Assembly: GCA_019137255.1 (NCBI GenBank)
Contig: WPDH01000216.1
Span: 62,001 to 126,000, forward strand
Length of the DNA stretch: 64,000 nt
Direction of reading: 5' to 3'
Origin: Corinectria fuckeliana
Lineage: Eukaryota; Ascomycota; Sordariomycetes; Hypocreales; Nectriaceae
The position numbers and the translations under genes are program-made. Below the pieces are notes generated by a model. The model had not been told where the DNA came from. It made no database searches and worked only from the letters and a program-made list of their open reading frames with translations. Below, one piece after another: positions 49,674 to 61,573 of the stretch; positions within the stretch are counted from its first letter, which is position 1, and each line of letters opens with the position of its first letter.

Positions 49674-52308
49674 ATGGATACCTCCAACTCGGGCCCAGGC
49701 CGCCGTTCAGGTGTCGAGTCTCTCGGCCCCAATCGCCAGCAATATGTCCAAAGTAGGCCGTCTCCGACTCAACAAACCTCTACAAAGATGCCTTACCCGT
49801 GGAACTTGACGCGATTCTACAACATGGACGAGGCTCCTTGGGTACCGCGAGGCATTGTTCCTAATATCCCAACCGACACCCAACCTGGCCAGCATCTGTC
49901 TGGGCCGGTCACTTTCCAGGCCACCGCTCCCTCTTTCCAGAACTATAGGAGTAGGCCTCTGCCATCCGACTGTGACACAAGCCACGAGGACTCGGGATAC
50001 GGTGGGAGCGGTGCACCCTACAGTATCGATAACGCCTCTGTATACGAAGATGATCAGAACCCCGAGGCCCAGAACGCGACACAGCTTTTCGCGGAATTCC
50101 ATTTAGAAGTCCCGAATAATCAGCTTCAATCATGGCAACCGTCACGGGCAACTCCAAGCGTCGTCACTGCTCCTACCAGTGGAGAGCACAAGTACCATTG
50201 TTCCAACTGTGATGCCTGGCTGCGAACAAAGTCAGAGCTAAAGTAAGTCGTTGTTATTCTCGAGCTATTTCAGGACTTAGTCTCACCTCAATTAGCAAGC
50301 ACAGTCTTAGACACAGCAAGCCCTTCCGTTGTGAAGCCCCGCGCTGCAATCGTAGGGAAGGCTTCAGCACCCGGAATGACCTCGACAGACACAAGCGGAG
50401 CGTTCATTCTGACTTGTCAGTCTCTGGGCCCAGATACGTTTGTCGCTTAGGTCAATGTGGAAATAGGGAGAATCCCAAGCTCTGGCCCAGAGCAGATAAC
50501 TTCCGCTCCCACCTGCGCCGTATTCACCACAAGGAGTACAGCGCCGAGGACGATCTGTCCGAATACATTTACCAGTAAGCACATATGACTAGCCACTAAT
50601 CCTCAGACTCCCTTAGCTCACTGCTTCCTAGTCAAACTCCCATGGGACTTGAGGGTGTTGGAGGAAGCGCCCTCTCATACATGGACACCAATCAGTCTGC
50701 GAATGTTCAGAAGCCTTCCGGACATCCCTATCCGCAGTCTTTTCTTGGAAATCAGGCCATGGACACCAACTCTAGACATGGAATTCCTCAACTGCAGGAC
50801 GACCTAGACTCTATGCTTCGGAATTCAACTTCGGCGCCTTCCGAGAAGGGTCAGCCAGGCCCTGCTCCGGCCCGAGAAGGTGACGATAGCTTCATGCAGC
50901 CAAACACTTTGCATGCAAATGGCCAAGTTCCACTGCATTCTGGCCGGTCGTTCGGCATACAGATGTTTCCTCCCTCAACTGATGCTCATCGCTACCCACA
51001 GCCAAATCAAGATAGTATCTCTAGGGCTGGTCAGCTCTCCGTGGGTGACACTGATGACAATGGCACTCTAGACGACGTCACTGGGTCATCTGATCTTGTC
51101 GATGACAACGGCAGCACTTCTGGATCGGACGTCTCTCAGCCCCAGAGGCCGGAGTTGATACAGTCCAAGCCAAGACAGCTTGACGTTAAGATGGCAGACG
51201 TGGAACGGGAGCAGCCAAAACCTGCGTCCCGTAGTTCATCTGACACCATTGCCGTCAACCTCCTTGGCTTACATAAGGACACCGGGATGGTCTTGGAGTA
51301 TCTGAAAACGCTCCCTAAAGAGCTCCTGAAGAGTGCACTCAATAGTGACACGGACAGTACCAAAGAAACAGGTCCACCACAGGAGTTGGCCTCCCAGAAG
51401 ACCCGGCATCCATGCACCGAGTGTAAGAAGAAGTTTAGCAGACCATGCGAACTTAAGTCAGTAACTTATTGCTTTTTGCCCTTGTCCTGTTCCATTACTG
51501 ACCGGTTCTCCAGGAAGCACCTAAAGCGGCATGAGAAGCCGTACGGGTGCACTTTTTATGATTGCTCCAAGGCTTTCGGGAGCAAAAATGACTGGAAGAG
51601 GCATGAAAGCAGCCAGCACTGGCAGCTTGAGACGTGGAAGTGCGAGGACAAGAAGACGGACAAAGTACAGTCTTGTGGAAAGGTCTGTCACCGGAGAGAG
51701 AGCTTCAAGCACCACCTTCAAAAGGAACACGAGGTGAAAGATGCCAAGAAAATTGAGGAGAAACTCGATAGATGCCGGATTGGGCGTCACTGCGATACTC
51801 GCTTCTGGTGTGGTTTCTGTGTTGAAATCATCGAGATAACAGATGCAGGAGTCAACGCCTGGACGAAGAGGTGCGACCACATCGATGACCATTTCTCTGG
51901 CCGCGACGGTAAAACGAAGAGGCATATCAACGAATGGAAACACCTCGAAAACGAGGATCAGGGGCGTGAGGAGAGCCAGCGTGAGGTCAACACGCAGTCC
52001 TCGTCAGAGGAGTCAAGCTCGACTCCCGAGTCTAGGCGGCACTCTCCCTTGAAGCGCAAGTTGAGTGCCGATGCAGAGACTGTTTCCCAAAAGAGACAAC
52101 GGCAGGAAAAAGTAGCATACATGTGGACATGCGTAAGTCCACCAGCTCCTCATCGCTATGCATAAGGACTAACGTGAGTGTCGACTAGTGCCGATGCAAC
52201 GCAGACATGAACCTGAAGACTTCATCGATGTGCATTGATTGCAGCCACCAGAAATGCAAAGATAACTGCTCCATTATCCAGGTCATGCATCGAGCTGAAG
52301 ATGACTAG
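49674..52308 (+). CDS. C2H2 zinc-finger protein with C-terminal Cys-rich domain (803 aa)
   Basis: Five exons, 49674-50242, 50296-50574, 50632-51456, 51514-52132 and 52189-52308. A disordered N terminus precedes three C2H2-type fingers near residue 178 onward (YHCSNCDAWLRTKSELNKHS; FRCEAPRC...DLDRHKRSVH; YVCRLGQC...NFRSHLRRIHH). A long Ser/Asp-rich linker follows, then a second cluster (HPCTECKKKFSRPCELKKHL, assembled across intron 3; YGCTFYDC...KNDWKRHESSQH; WKCEDKKTDKVQSCGKVCHR). After a basic patch (PLKRKL) the last exon adds YMWTCCRCNADMN and MCIDCSHQKCKDNC, a separate Cys-rich module seen in other fungal proteins. Probably a nucleic-acid-binding regulator; targets are unknown. Intron 3 is 57 bp without stop codons, so retention keeps frame but splits a finger. 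Confidence 0.85.
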
Positions 52309-54535
52309 TTGGGCACGGGACCATGAGTCCAAGATGCAGATATCATTCAAAAGGAGGGAGGGAAGGAGAAGGGAGGGAGGGGGAGGAGGAGGGGGAGAGG
52401 AAGGTAATGGATGTTCTCGCTAACGCTGATGTTTCATTGGACGGATTTCGGATTTGGATCATACCTAGCTATTCCGGAATGTACATGTGATATGATCTAG
52501 GATACCCATGGGCGGCGTTAATCCTGGGAGAAGGCATTGGATAAAACATGAACAATCTTGGCATTCGGTACTAGTGTGTGTGGCTTGTCCATCAACGATA
52601 GCACACCGCCGTGACAAGGCGTCCCTTGGCCAAGGCAGTAGGTGCAGCGCGTCTAGCATACTTTGGCAAGGGTTACGCTGCGATGGGCAGTATTGAACTT
52701 GGCAGTATTGGCCTCCGAATGTAGGCATTTCTTCTTTGGGGGCTCGCGTATGTTGACGTAGGCCGGGCGATGTAAGAGGCTTCCCCGAGATCGATGAGAT
52801 CTGCACTGGCAGGGTTTACCCACGGCACCGCTGATCCTTCCGGCCCGGATTGTAGAGTGCCGTGGATGGCGGTGGAGCGAGCTGCGGAGAGGCCCGAGAG
52901 AGGTGTGTTGTGATGAATACGAATAAGGTATCATGGTATAATGATATGTGACGACCCTGGCTGCGTCGAGGCGGTGATGGTGCTGAAGCAGAGCCGTGGT
53001 GTCATTTCGCGAGTGCCGATGTGAGTGATGACGGAGGCGTCCGGCGGGGAACCAGGATGAGGGCTCTAGGCCGTCTGAGATGTGACAGCCTGGCCAGTTC
53101 ATTCCGCAGAGCTGAGCCGTTTACTGATCATGGTTCAAACGCCGGTCCACCTCCTGGCGCAACACTCGGGGCACGTTGGCGAGATGGCCTTTTCGGCGGC
53201 GTTTCGGAGGTGCGAAAAGAGGTCACCCGGTACCGATCTTAGCTCGCGGTTGATGCCCAACTAAACCAGGGGCCGAAGGAAGCTTAGATCGATGGCAATA
53301 TGTGCGAGATGTACGAGATGCATGAGATATGATGACTCCACGCCAAGAAGCAGGTAAGAAAAAGGAAGCCCTGCTCTGTCCAGGGCCTCGGAGGATCCCT
53401 TTCAGTGTGCGGAGAGATCGGACGAGTGTACGTCAGCTCGGCGCAGGGTTGCCGTTACTTTTGTCACCGCAAATTCTGAGTGAGGCTGATGTACCGTTTT
53501 TCTCGATTGGTCGGATATCCTTACAGCGAGCATTGTGCAGAAACCCAGCTACCTGGTGGGAGGAGGCTAAGAGGAAACAGGTTTTAGCATTCCGAGTGGG
53601 GAGTCTGCCAAGGAGAGGGGAGAGAATAATGGGCTCCACTAGCATTTGACCTGACAGCCAATGGCCAAGTCCCGTTGAGTCTGGAATTTGGACCGGAGTG
53701 AAAGTTGAAGATTATTTCTGGGCTGGCGGGGAATCATTGCGGTTTGAGACACTGTCGGCCGGGGTGGCGCGTGGGCCAATAAACCGAAGCGGTAAAGTGG
53801 ACTACCATGGCACTAGCACGGCCGACTGCACCTTGGACTGCACCTGGACGGGACACGTACATACCGTACATGCACACAGCGCCTCATCTCTGGTGCCGAT
53901 GAGAAGGCAAGCAAGACATGATGGACGAGATGCCCAAACGGACAAATTGTGGCCCAAAACGGACAACAGCCCGAGGGGCGGGCAGGATGGGACTTGGAAG
54001 CGCCGAGAGCTGCTAGTGTGGGCCTCCCGCAGCCCGGGGCCTCGCCCCGGCGAGCCGCCGCCATCTGGACGGCAAGCCGGGGCCCGTAAGGTGCCGTGCT
54101 CGACTGCGCGGCGGCGGCGGGGGCATGGCCGAGGACAGTCGAGGACAGTCGAGGACAATAGCGATGCAATATTAATGGGACGTAAGTGACTGGTGCATGT
54201 ATTCGTAGACTACAACCAGATCCAGCCCAGTTCGTCCAAGACATTGCCGCTATCAGAGAGGGTGTGAAGACTTGAGCGACAGACTGAGCGATTAGTCGGC
54301 AAGACGACCCGGTCTCTTGAGCGAGAAGTGAGACTCGAGAAGAGAAAACTTCAGATGAGAAAACAACACCCCTCCCCCTCTCACAGCACAGACCATGAGC
54401 CATCCATCCCGTCATTCAGTTCACAAAATCCAGCCCTAGGAGCATCAGGGGTTCATTCAGGTTCTTGTCAACAAGTACCCAAGACCTGGGCCTAAGGGGT
54501 CCACCGCACGAACAATGACTTGCCTGGGGCCCCAT

Positions 54536-54562
54536 CCATCGCCATCGCCATCGCCATCGCCG
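54536..54562 (+). repeat. CATCGC hexanucleotide repeat
   Basis: About four CATCGC units preceded by CATC. Confidence 0.7.
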
Positions 54563-56383
54563 TTCCCAGGGACGGCTTGCAACACCGGCCATGGTTTGGG
54601 GGCTGAGGTGGGGGGGAACGGTCGACGGTCGACCAAGGGGTTCGGATTGAACTTGTTTGCTTGTCATTGTCGAGAAGGGATCCCCGCTCTCCAACCCTGC
54701 CAATGCTACGCGAGAGAGAAACAGGGGTCGTTTTCACCGGTCCAGCTGAAGACGACGGACGGGTAAAAGCCAATAGCAATGCAGCAGCCTCCCCCCCCTG
54801 CAGGACGAGTCGCATCTTTCTGCGTACGTAGTGCGCATTCCGTGCACATGCACTTTCTCGGGAATATTGATCTCCGCGCTTATGAGGGACCGGGCACAAC
54901 TGCTGCAGCATCTTTCACGTCACGACGCGGAGGTACCAGCATTTCTCGTCGATGGAGGCGCAGATGAGCGTCGGCGATGCGTGCGCTAGAGGGCTTGGCG
55001 ATGCGCACGAAGCTTCAGGCGCGTTTGCTCGCGTGCCGTACTTCCTGTTATTCTTGTCTCTGCTTTGCATTCAGCTGACCTCTTGGGCTGCAGCAGTCAA
55101 TAACCTGAGCCTGAACCTGAATCCGAATCTGAATCAGCATCTACGCGCGGTGTCGGGTGAAATCCTGCATTTGTTCTCCCTGAGCTTTTGTTCCAATTGC
55201 ATGCCTCAGCTCTCATCTTCCAGAGCCCAATTTGCTGAGCAGTGGCCAGTCCCGTTGTCCGCATCCCCGTTGGATGGGTGCAGCGAGAGTTACAAAGCAG
55301 AACTTGAACTATCATGGATGTCTTTCGGCCTTCTCAACTGGGTAAATCTCCAGAAACATGCATGCTACGCCACCGAGTCATCCAACTTTGTATTCGTAAA
55401 AGCTACGAATAGGCTACTATCTCTTGAAAGCACATACGTAGGCATGCATGTCTTTCAAGACGGCTAGTTCCTGCGTTTGCGGTAAGGCCCACCGGTCGAG
55501 TGTCAGAAGAAACCGGCGGCACAGCATAAAGTGAAAATTTATGTTTAAATTAGTCCGACGAAAGACAAACAACTCTCCCTTCCCCCTCCCTTTCGACTGC
55601 CTGGATCGAGTCAACCCACGAGACGAGCCGCTGTCGAATGAGGCCCAATTCGCGGCTGTATCCAACACGCTGGGTGAGAGTGGGAGTGCTATCGAGAATC
55701 AGACAGGGGCCCTTGGGCTGGGGTTATCTCAGCCACGGCGTCTGGAGCCAGCAGGAGCTGCAGAAGCGAACGTATCTGTATTGGGGCGGGAAAAGGGGAG
55801 GGGTGGAGGGGAGCGGGTGTACTTCGTACTTATTTCGCAGACACTGGCAGCTTTGAGACAACAGCAGAAGGGGGGGAGGGGGCGGGCTTTCTTCTCTCTG
55901 GTCGGGCGATGAGTGTGCCGTGGTTGCGCGTTGGCCTCGCCGCACTTAAGGATCGCCTCTTTAGGACTTTAGATAGGTGGGGGAGGCAATTCAGCGGGTC
56001 GGCACTTCAACAGGCCCCTAATTGCCCTAAAGGGGAGCTAGCAGGACGGCACCTAGGTAGATAAGTAGTCTTAGATCACGGTCCAGCCCAATCAGAGACG
56101 GCCAACACGGTCCTAGCCCCCCCCACACCATAGCACCCGCCATCCCGCCTCGACTCCCGGGGGCGCTACGCTAGGAAACTGCGAATCGGGGGCCGTTTGC
56201 TGTTCATCCGCCTGTCCAGTCTGCCATCCCCCACTCTGGACGGGTGAACCACCACTGACATTGCACTTGTTAGGCAGCCAGTCTGAGAGCACCTGCCAGA
56301 CCACCTCCCAGACCACCTCCCATGGAGACCGCCTTCCAGCGAGCCCAGTTGCCTTCTTGCCTAGGTACCTACCTACCTACTTA

Positions 56384-56403
56384 CTGAGTACTTAGGTACT
56401 CAG
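56384..56403. repeat. Perfect 8-bp hairpin with TTAG loop
   Basis: CTGAGTAC - TTAG - GTACTCAG, next to CTAC repeats and 16 bp before the poly-C run. Confidence 0.5.
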
Positions 56404-56419
56404 CAGGACCGTGCACCTT

Positions 56420-56452
56420 CCCCCCCCGNNCCCCCCCCCCCCCCCCCCCCCC
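56420..56452. repeat. Poly-C tract with two undetermined bases
   Basis: C-only except one G at 56428 and NN at 56429-56430. The true length of the run is not resolved in this assembly. Confidence 0.9.
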
Positions 56453-57750
56453 AAGCTGTGATACCTACAGTGCTTCGTGCCTGAGGCGCAGTGCGAGTAC
56501 GGTGCCTTGCTCCTCCACCACCAAACCACCAAGTCTGATTCTGATTCAGCATGGAAGTGCTGGATGTCTTCACCTTCATTCACCACTTGCTTTTGCTTGG
56601 CTGCGCCACCACATGCCTATCAAGAAGTATCGACGTCGGACTTTGTCAATCGCTGCTGTCATTGCCATTGGGGCCATGGCATGATGAAGGGGCAGCGTGC
56701 GGCTGACAAGCTGTCGCACATTTGACCATTCCAGGCCATTTGCATCCTCTCCGGTCCTCGAACATTAGTTACAGTACGAATACCTACCTGTCATCTCCCA
56801 CTGTCATGGCCGCAACGACGACGCCGAGGTGAAGTCACACACGCAGCCAGTCACAACAAGCAACAACACGGCTCATCTGTGGCCTCGAGGTCAAGGGCAT
56901 CGCTAATGCAGCTCTCCAACATTGTCGTCGTCGTCGTCGCCGCCTTTTACCACTAGTCGATCGCTAACTCTTCGGCTGTTGGCGCCTAGATTAGTTATTG
57001 CCGCGTCCGTCTCATTCTATTCACATCATCCACCCTCTGACGTTCAGCTCCCCACACAGCCATTTATACCCTCCTATTACCGTTGCTTCCTATCTGCGAC
57101 CAGATGGGGTCGCTGGCCGAAGAACTGAGAGGCCCGCGCCCCTCCACCCGGGTTGCTGGTGGCGTCAAGTCTTCTCCATGCTCGAGGACGCCGATATTGG
57201 CATTGCTTGCTTCTCCCCATAATCATGCCCGCAACTGGAACGGCAATCCTAGAACTGTGCCGACTGAGTTCTCTATCTCCAGTTACCACACTGTACTTCG
57301 TCTCCACTCCTGTCGATGCTATCCAGATGTACATACCCATCTTGCATCAAGCCTCGCGAATATCCCTGCTTCGGAGCTAGGGGCTCGGGGCTCAGGGCTC
57401 GGGGCAATAAACCAGCAAAGTGGATGATATCTTCATCCCAAATGGGCCAAGGACCCGTGGGTATACTTACTTACGCACAGTCGAAATAGAAATAGGCCGG
57501 CCTCTCAAGAGTCGACATCTGCAAGCCATGATCCCACGCCACGGACAGCACAGTCTTCGAACTAGGCTGCAACCAAGGCAATAGCTTGGCCGCGAACTAC
57601 CCATCCGCCTAGATATCCGTTGGCACAGTCCTCGTCCACCCTGGTCTGCCCTGGAACCACCGTGGTCCTGGCCACAGACCTGCTTGACTCTCGATTCGCT
57701 GATTCTGGTCAAGCTGGCCAAGTGGTCAGGGGGGGCCGTCCTGCAAGTTC

Positions 57751-57776
57751 GGGGGGGGGGGGNNGGGGGGGGGGGG
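57751..57776. repeat. Poly-G tract with two undetermined bases
   Basis: G-only except NN at 57763-57764. True length unresolved; opposite in sense to the poly-C tract 1.3 kb to the left. Confidence 0.9.
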
Positions 57777-58414
57777 AGGAAACTAGCAAAGCGACTCACC
57801 ATTTGGTGGCTGGACACGCCACATGAGGTCTCCGACCCGACACCCAGCCAGTATGGTTGGTACCAGGTACTTATGAGGCTCTGCGGCTCCGCGGGGTGTT
57901 TTGACAGGTAGTAGCCCATTCCCAGGCTCTGTCAAGTCGCCCACTGGACTGTGAGTGGCTGAATCCCTCAGAGTTGACTACCCCCAGGTCTAAGTGGTAG
58001 CAAGATAAAAATGCCCATCACGCCGCCTCCATCTTCAAGGCGTCCTTTGTCCGTCTCTTCCCCAAGCCTTATCTCCCAGAGATCTCTTTCTACTTTACTT
58101 GCTCAACCCAGCCTTCTTCAACAATTGTTTAGTTATATTTCCTCTTTTCTGTGTGTGCCAGCCACTGAATCCCTTGTGGCCCGGCTTGCACCCTTCATCA
58201 TCCTCAGATTAGCCCACGTGCTACCCTTCAACGCCTTGAACCCTCCTCCTATTCTACCTTTCGATCACGACTTGAGGCTGAATCCCAGATTTTCAATTCT
58301 CTTGCCCTTGCACTCCGTCCATCAATCAGCCCTTCAATGGCCCTTGCCTTGACCCTGCCTGTTCAGACTATCTTCTGATCCCCTTACGGTCGAAACATTT
58401 CGCACCTTAACGCA

Positions 58415-60100
58415 ATGGCTTACAAGACCATTCCTACCGGAAAGAAAGAGAGCCTCAATGGGTTCATCAACGGATGCCTCCCCCAGTTCTCAGGCAACGC
58501 TGAGTTCAGCATTCACCACGGCAACTTTCAAGATTCCATCGATCCCAGCCTCAGTGTCCAACAATACCTTGAAGATCTGGACCCGCCCAGGGCTAACATT
58601 GCACTTATGTGGCCTTCACATCATGTTCCCTTCAGCGCCATTCACCCAGATAACATCTTATCGCTACCGCCTCGAGTTCAAGGACGACACGACTCCCCAT
58701 TCTCCCAGAAACAATCTTCGGCGGCCAGCAATGCCCAGAGTCCTCGGACAGACAGCGACATGTTCTACGAGAGCACCCAAGGACCATCCACCCCTTCAGG
58801 CATGAAGTCTCCCTATATAGCCTATGCCCACGAGCAAGGGGATGGCGACTGCCTGACAGGTCTCTCCTTGACACCAACCAACGTATACGTGAAACCCTCC
58901 GATATTCATCCCAGCCAGGTTCATTTCGACGACTTCAGTGAGAACGGTGGCTCCAAGGAGTTCACCCTTGACCACGGATTCAGCTTCGAGGGCAGCACCC
59001 ACTACCAAGGGGTCGCTGTGACCCCGCTGCCCTTACATCGGGTCTCGAGTCCCGCGAGCGAGTTTCAATTCCAATCCTCGCTCAGCCATACCTACCCCGA
59101 CCCCGAGATCGTCGACGAGGTGATGAGTTCGGCAGAGGAGACCACCGTTGAGTCTCCGCCTTGCAAGGTCGAAGACGAAGGGTACAAGCCTGCTGGCTCC
59201 CGCAACAAACCAGCTCACACTCCCAAGGATTCTACCCGTCGTGGCCGCCCAAGGCGGTCAGACATGCCAACGCCCATTGGGAGATCGAAAGTCATCAAGG
59301 CGTCTACTGCTCCAGGACGCCTCGCCAGTCGAAGGCTGCCCGCACCATCGTCCACTGCTGTCAAGAAATGCCATGACTGTAACACCATGCCTTTCAAAGA
59401 TGACGCAGCGCTCCAGAAGCATATCAATAGCCAGCACAAGCGGTCCTTTACCTGCGTCTTCCAATTTGCCGGCTGTACCGACTCATTCGCAAACAAGAAT
59501 GAGTGGAAGCGCCATGTCCAGGCTCAGCACCTGAACATCAACTTTTGGCTATGCACGTTAGGCGCGTGCGGGCAAATCATGTCTCAGGACTGCCAGGTCT
59601 CCGGAGCTCCAACTCACGGTCGACCTTTTAGGCGTAAGGATCTGTTTACCCAGCACGTCCGGCGCATGCATGCCCCTTCGTCCTCTACTGGGAAGGATAA
59701 GACGCACAAGCTCGCTACGCCACAGCAGGATGCTGAGCTCAAGATAATGCAAGAAGATTCATACCGGAAGCGGTGCGATGAGCCAAAATACATGAAATGT
59801 CCCGCTCAAGACTGCGACCATGAGTTCCGCGGCGAAACGTCGTGGGACGACTGGATGGAGCATGTCGCGCGACACCTAGAGTGCGTGGCCAACAACGAGG
59901 AGCCCTCGATTCAGTTTGGGGGGCCCGAGGATGATACATTAATCGAGTGGGCAACGAGAGAGAGCGTCAAGGTCCTTAGTGAGGGCCCGACGGGGTGGCA
60001 GCTCTGCCAAACGCTCAAGAATGTCAAGGTCGGCTCGAAGACGGCGCGTGCTCTGGAAGTCGACGAGGACGCAGAAGGGGAGGACTGCTTCTGGGAATAG
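58415..60100 (+). CDS. C2H2 zinc-finger protein (561 aa)
   Basis: Single exon from an ATG at 58415. The N-terminal 280 residues are disordered and Ser/Pro-rich. They are followed by an AT-hook-like patch (DSTRRGRPRRSD) and Arg/Lys-rich sequence. The fingers are KCHDCNTMPFKDDAALQKHI...H, FTCVFQFAGCTDSFANKNEW...KRHVQAQH, WLCTLGACGQ...FRRKDLFTQHVRRMH, and a last MKCPAQDCDHEFRGETSWDD...WMEHVARH. The end is acidic (LEVDEDAEGEDCFWE). The middle fingers resemble the second finger cluster of the gene at 49674 (FANKNEWKRH versus FGSKNDWKRH), so the two may be distant paralogs. Likely a nuclear DNA-binding regulator; targets unknown. Confidence 0.85.
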   Translation: MAYKTIPTGKKESLNGFINGCLPQFSGNAEFSIHHGNFQDSIDPSLSVQQYLEDLDPPRANIALMWPSHHVPFSAIHPDNILSLPPRVQGRHDSPFSQKQSSAASNAQSPRTDSDMFYESTQGPSTPSGMKSPYIAYAHEQGDGDCLTGLSLTPTNVYVKPSDIHPSQVHFDDFSENGGSKEFTLDHGFSFEGSTHYQGVAVTPLPLHRVSSPASEFQFQSSLSHTYPDPEIVDEVMSSAEETTVESPPCKVEDEGYKPAGSRNKPAHTPKDSTRRGRPRRSDMPTPIGRSKVIKASTAPGRLASRRLPAPSSTAVKKCHDCNTMPFKDDAALQKHINSQHKRSFTCVFQFAGCTDSFANKNEWKRHVQAQHLNINFWLCTLGACGQIMSQDCQVSGAPTHGRPFRRKDLFTQHVRRMHAPSSSTGKDKTHKLATPQQDAELKIMQEDSYRKRCDEPKYMKCPAQDCDHEFRGETSWDDWMEHVARHLECVANNEEPSIQFGGPEDDTLIEWATRESVKVLSEGPTGWQLCQTLKNVKVGSKTARALEVDEDAEGEDCFWE

Positions 60101-61573
60101 GGAGCATCCTACGGGGATGGACGCCTTCGGTGGCTGCCGCAGGGAAATTGCAATTGCCTCGCGTTAAGTTATCTAGGATATGATCGGTTTGGGAGTCGGG
60201 ATAGGTTAGTGTGCCCGCTAATTGTCGGCGTTGGGGGTATTGTTCGTTTCATGATACCATCGCCCTGGAATTTCGGGTACGGAAGTTGGGATGTTGCTCG
60301 ATGCTTGCGTTTGTAATTGTCCTCCTTTTTTTTTCTTCTTTTTTTTTCGACTCTTGTTTACGATAAAGCTAGTACGGACAGCAACTGCTCATTGAAGCGG
60401 CACCATAGAAGGAATTGCACACATCCGATGATTTACTACTTCCCAGGTCATTTCCTCAGCTCCCTCTCTCTATTCTCGAGCAGAGCCTCAGGTCCGCAGA
60501 GCCTCAGCTCCCGGGCTTACCGTCTCTCCCGCATCGTCCACGTCATCCCACGTCTTATGCACAGCCCCTCCGTTGCCTAGTCATGCAAGCAGAATGCAGC
60601 GTGGTGGTTACTCTTTCACCGGTTTGCTAGTTGTCAGAAGGGGATGTAAGCGTCCATTGGCAGGGTAGTGCAAAAGCAGGGAGGCATAATCTACGAGGTG
60701 CCTAAATCGGAGAAGGTTGTTGCAACGGGCAGATCGTCGCTCGTCAAAGAGACATAGTCCTGCGCCCCCGTGTGTGAGTGAGTGGGAGGGTGGCATTGGG
60801 GGCTATTCAGGGTAGCCATGCATGCGTGTTAGTGTGACGTGACAGTGACCGTCTACCAATCCCGCCTACTTGATGCTCTCAATATTGTGGCTTCTCGGTA
60901 CCGAGTAAAAACCAGCAGTTAGAGACGATCGTGTCTGTTTTCTTATGCAATGTAATGTAGTAGGGACTATACTAGGCCTAGACCCTATCTAATTGAGCCG
61001 CACAATGGTGAGCTGCACCAACATCAGCGTTTGCTTCCGCCTCCAGTTAGGGTAACAGTTTTTTTTCTTATACACGCCCTGTAGATGGGCTAAACCATCC
61101 GTCAAAACAATAAAACATCAAGGTACCTCCCCTCCAATGGCTAGGCAGCCAGGACAGCCAGTAATCATAACAAAAAACCTTGGACACATCATGATCCGCA
61201 GATAACTAGAGTGGGCTGTGACCGATCGGGTACTGATCAATAATCGTAACAGAAACCATAGCTATAATTAGTTTGTATCGTCGAGCTAATGTCTAGTTAG
61301 CTTGCGGTATTCTTGGAGTCTTGAAAGGGTTAGCATCACCAATTAACATTCGCTATCGCTGTTGCCGTGTCGCCAAACCAGGAGCAGCTCTGTAGTAACC
61401 GAGGACGTTGCCGAAAAGACTTCATTTCAGCTGCTGCACCTTGACATGTGATGAATGACCCTTCCTAGCGCTTCATCCAAGATTTCAGCATATTCAACTC
61501 AATACAAAGGAAGCGAGCCTTGACAGCCTCTCCCCAAGTCTGTAAGTCGCTAGAGGCCACATCATCAAACGTC
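60101..61573. other. Convergent intergenic region
   Basis: 1.5 kb between the stop of the second C2H2 gene and the stop of the amber-interrupted gene. T-runs near 60325-60350 and 61060 and no supported coding exon. No repeat element recognised. Confidence 0.5.

Larger units (their letters stand above)
52309..58414. other. 6.1-kb gene-free region between two C2H2 genes
   Basis: No frame has convincing coding character. The longest with an ATG (54952-55467, 171 codons) lacks domains and introns. Contents: A/G-rich tract at 52340-52402, CATCGC repeat near 54536, CTGAAC/CTGAAT-type hexamers near 55107-55137, poly-C and poly-G runs with unresolved bases, a perfect 8-bp hairpin (56384-56403) and a CCTAGGT word at 56052. 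The right end (58015-58414) is CT-rich and probably the long leader of the second zinc-finger gene. Confidence 0.5.

Noticed and set aside
54952..55467. 171-codon plus-strand frame with one hydrophobic segment
   Set aside because: ATG start and a possible membrane span, but crosses a CTGAAC-type simple repeat, has no homology I recognise and lies in repeat-rich intergenic DNA.
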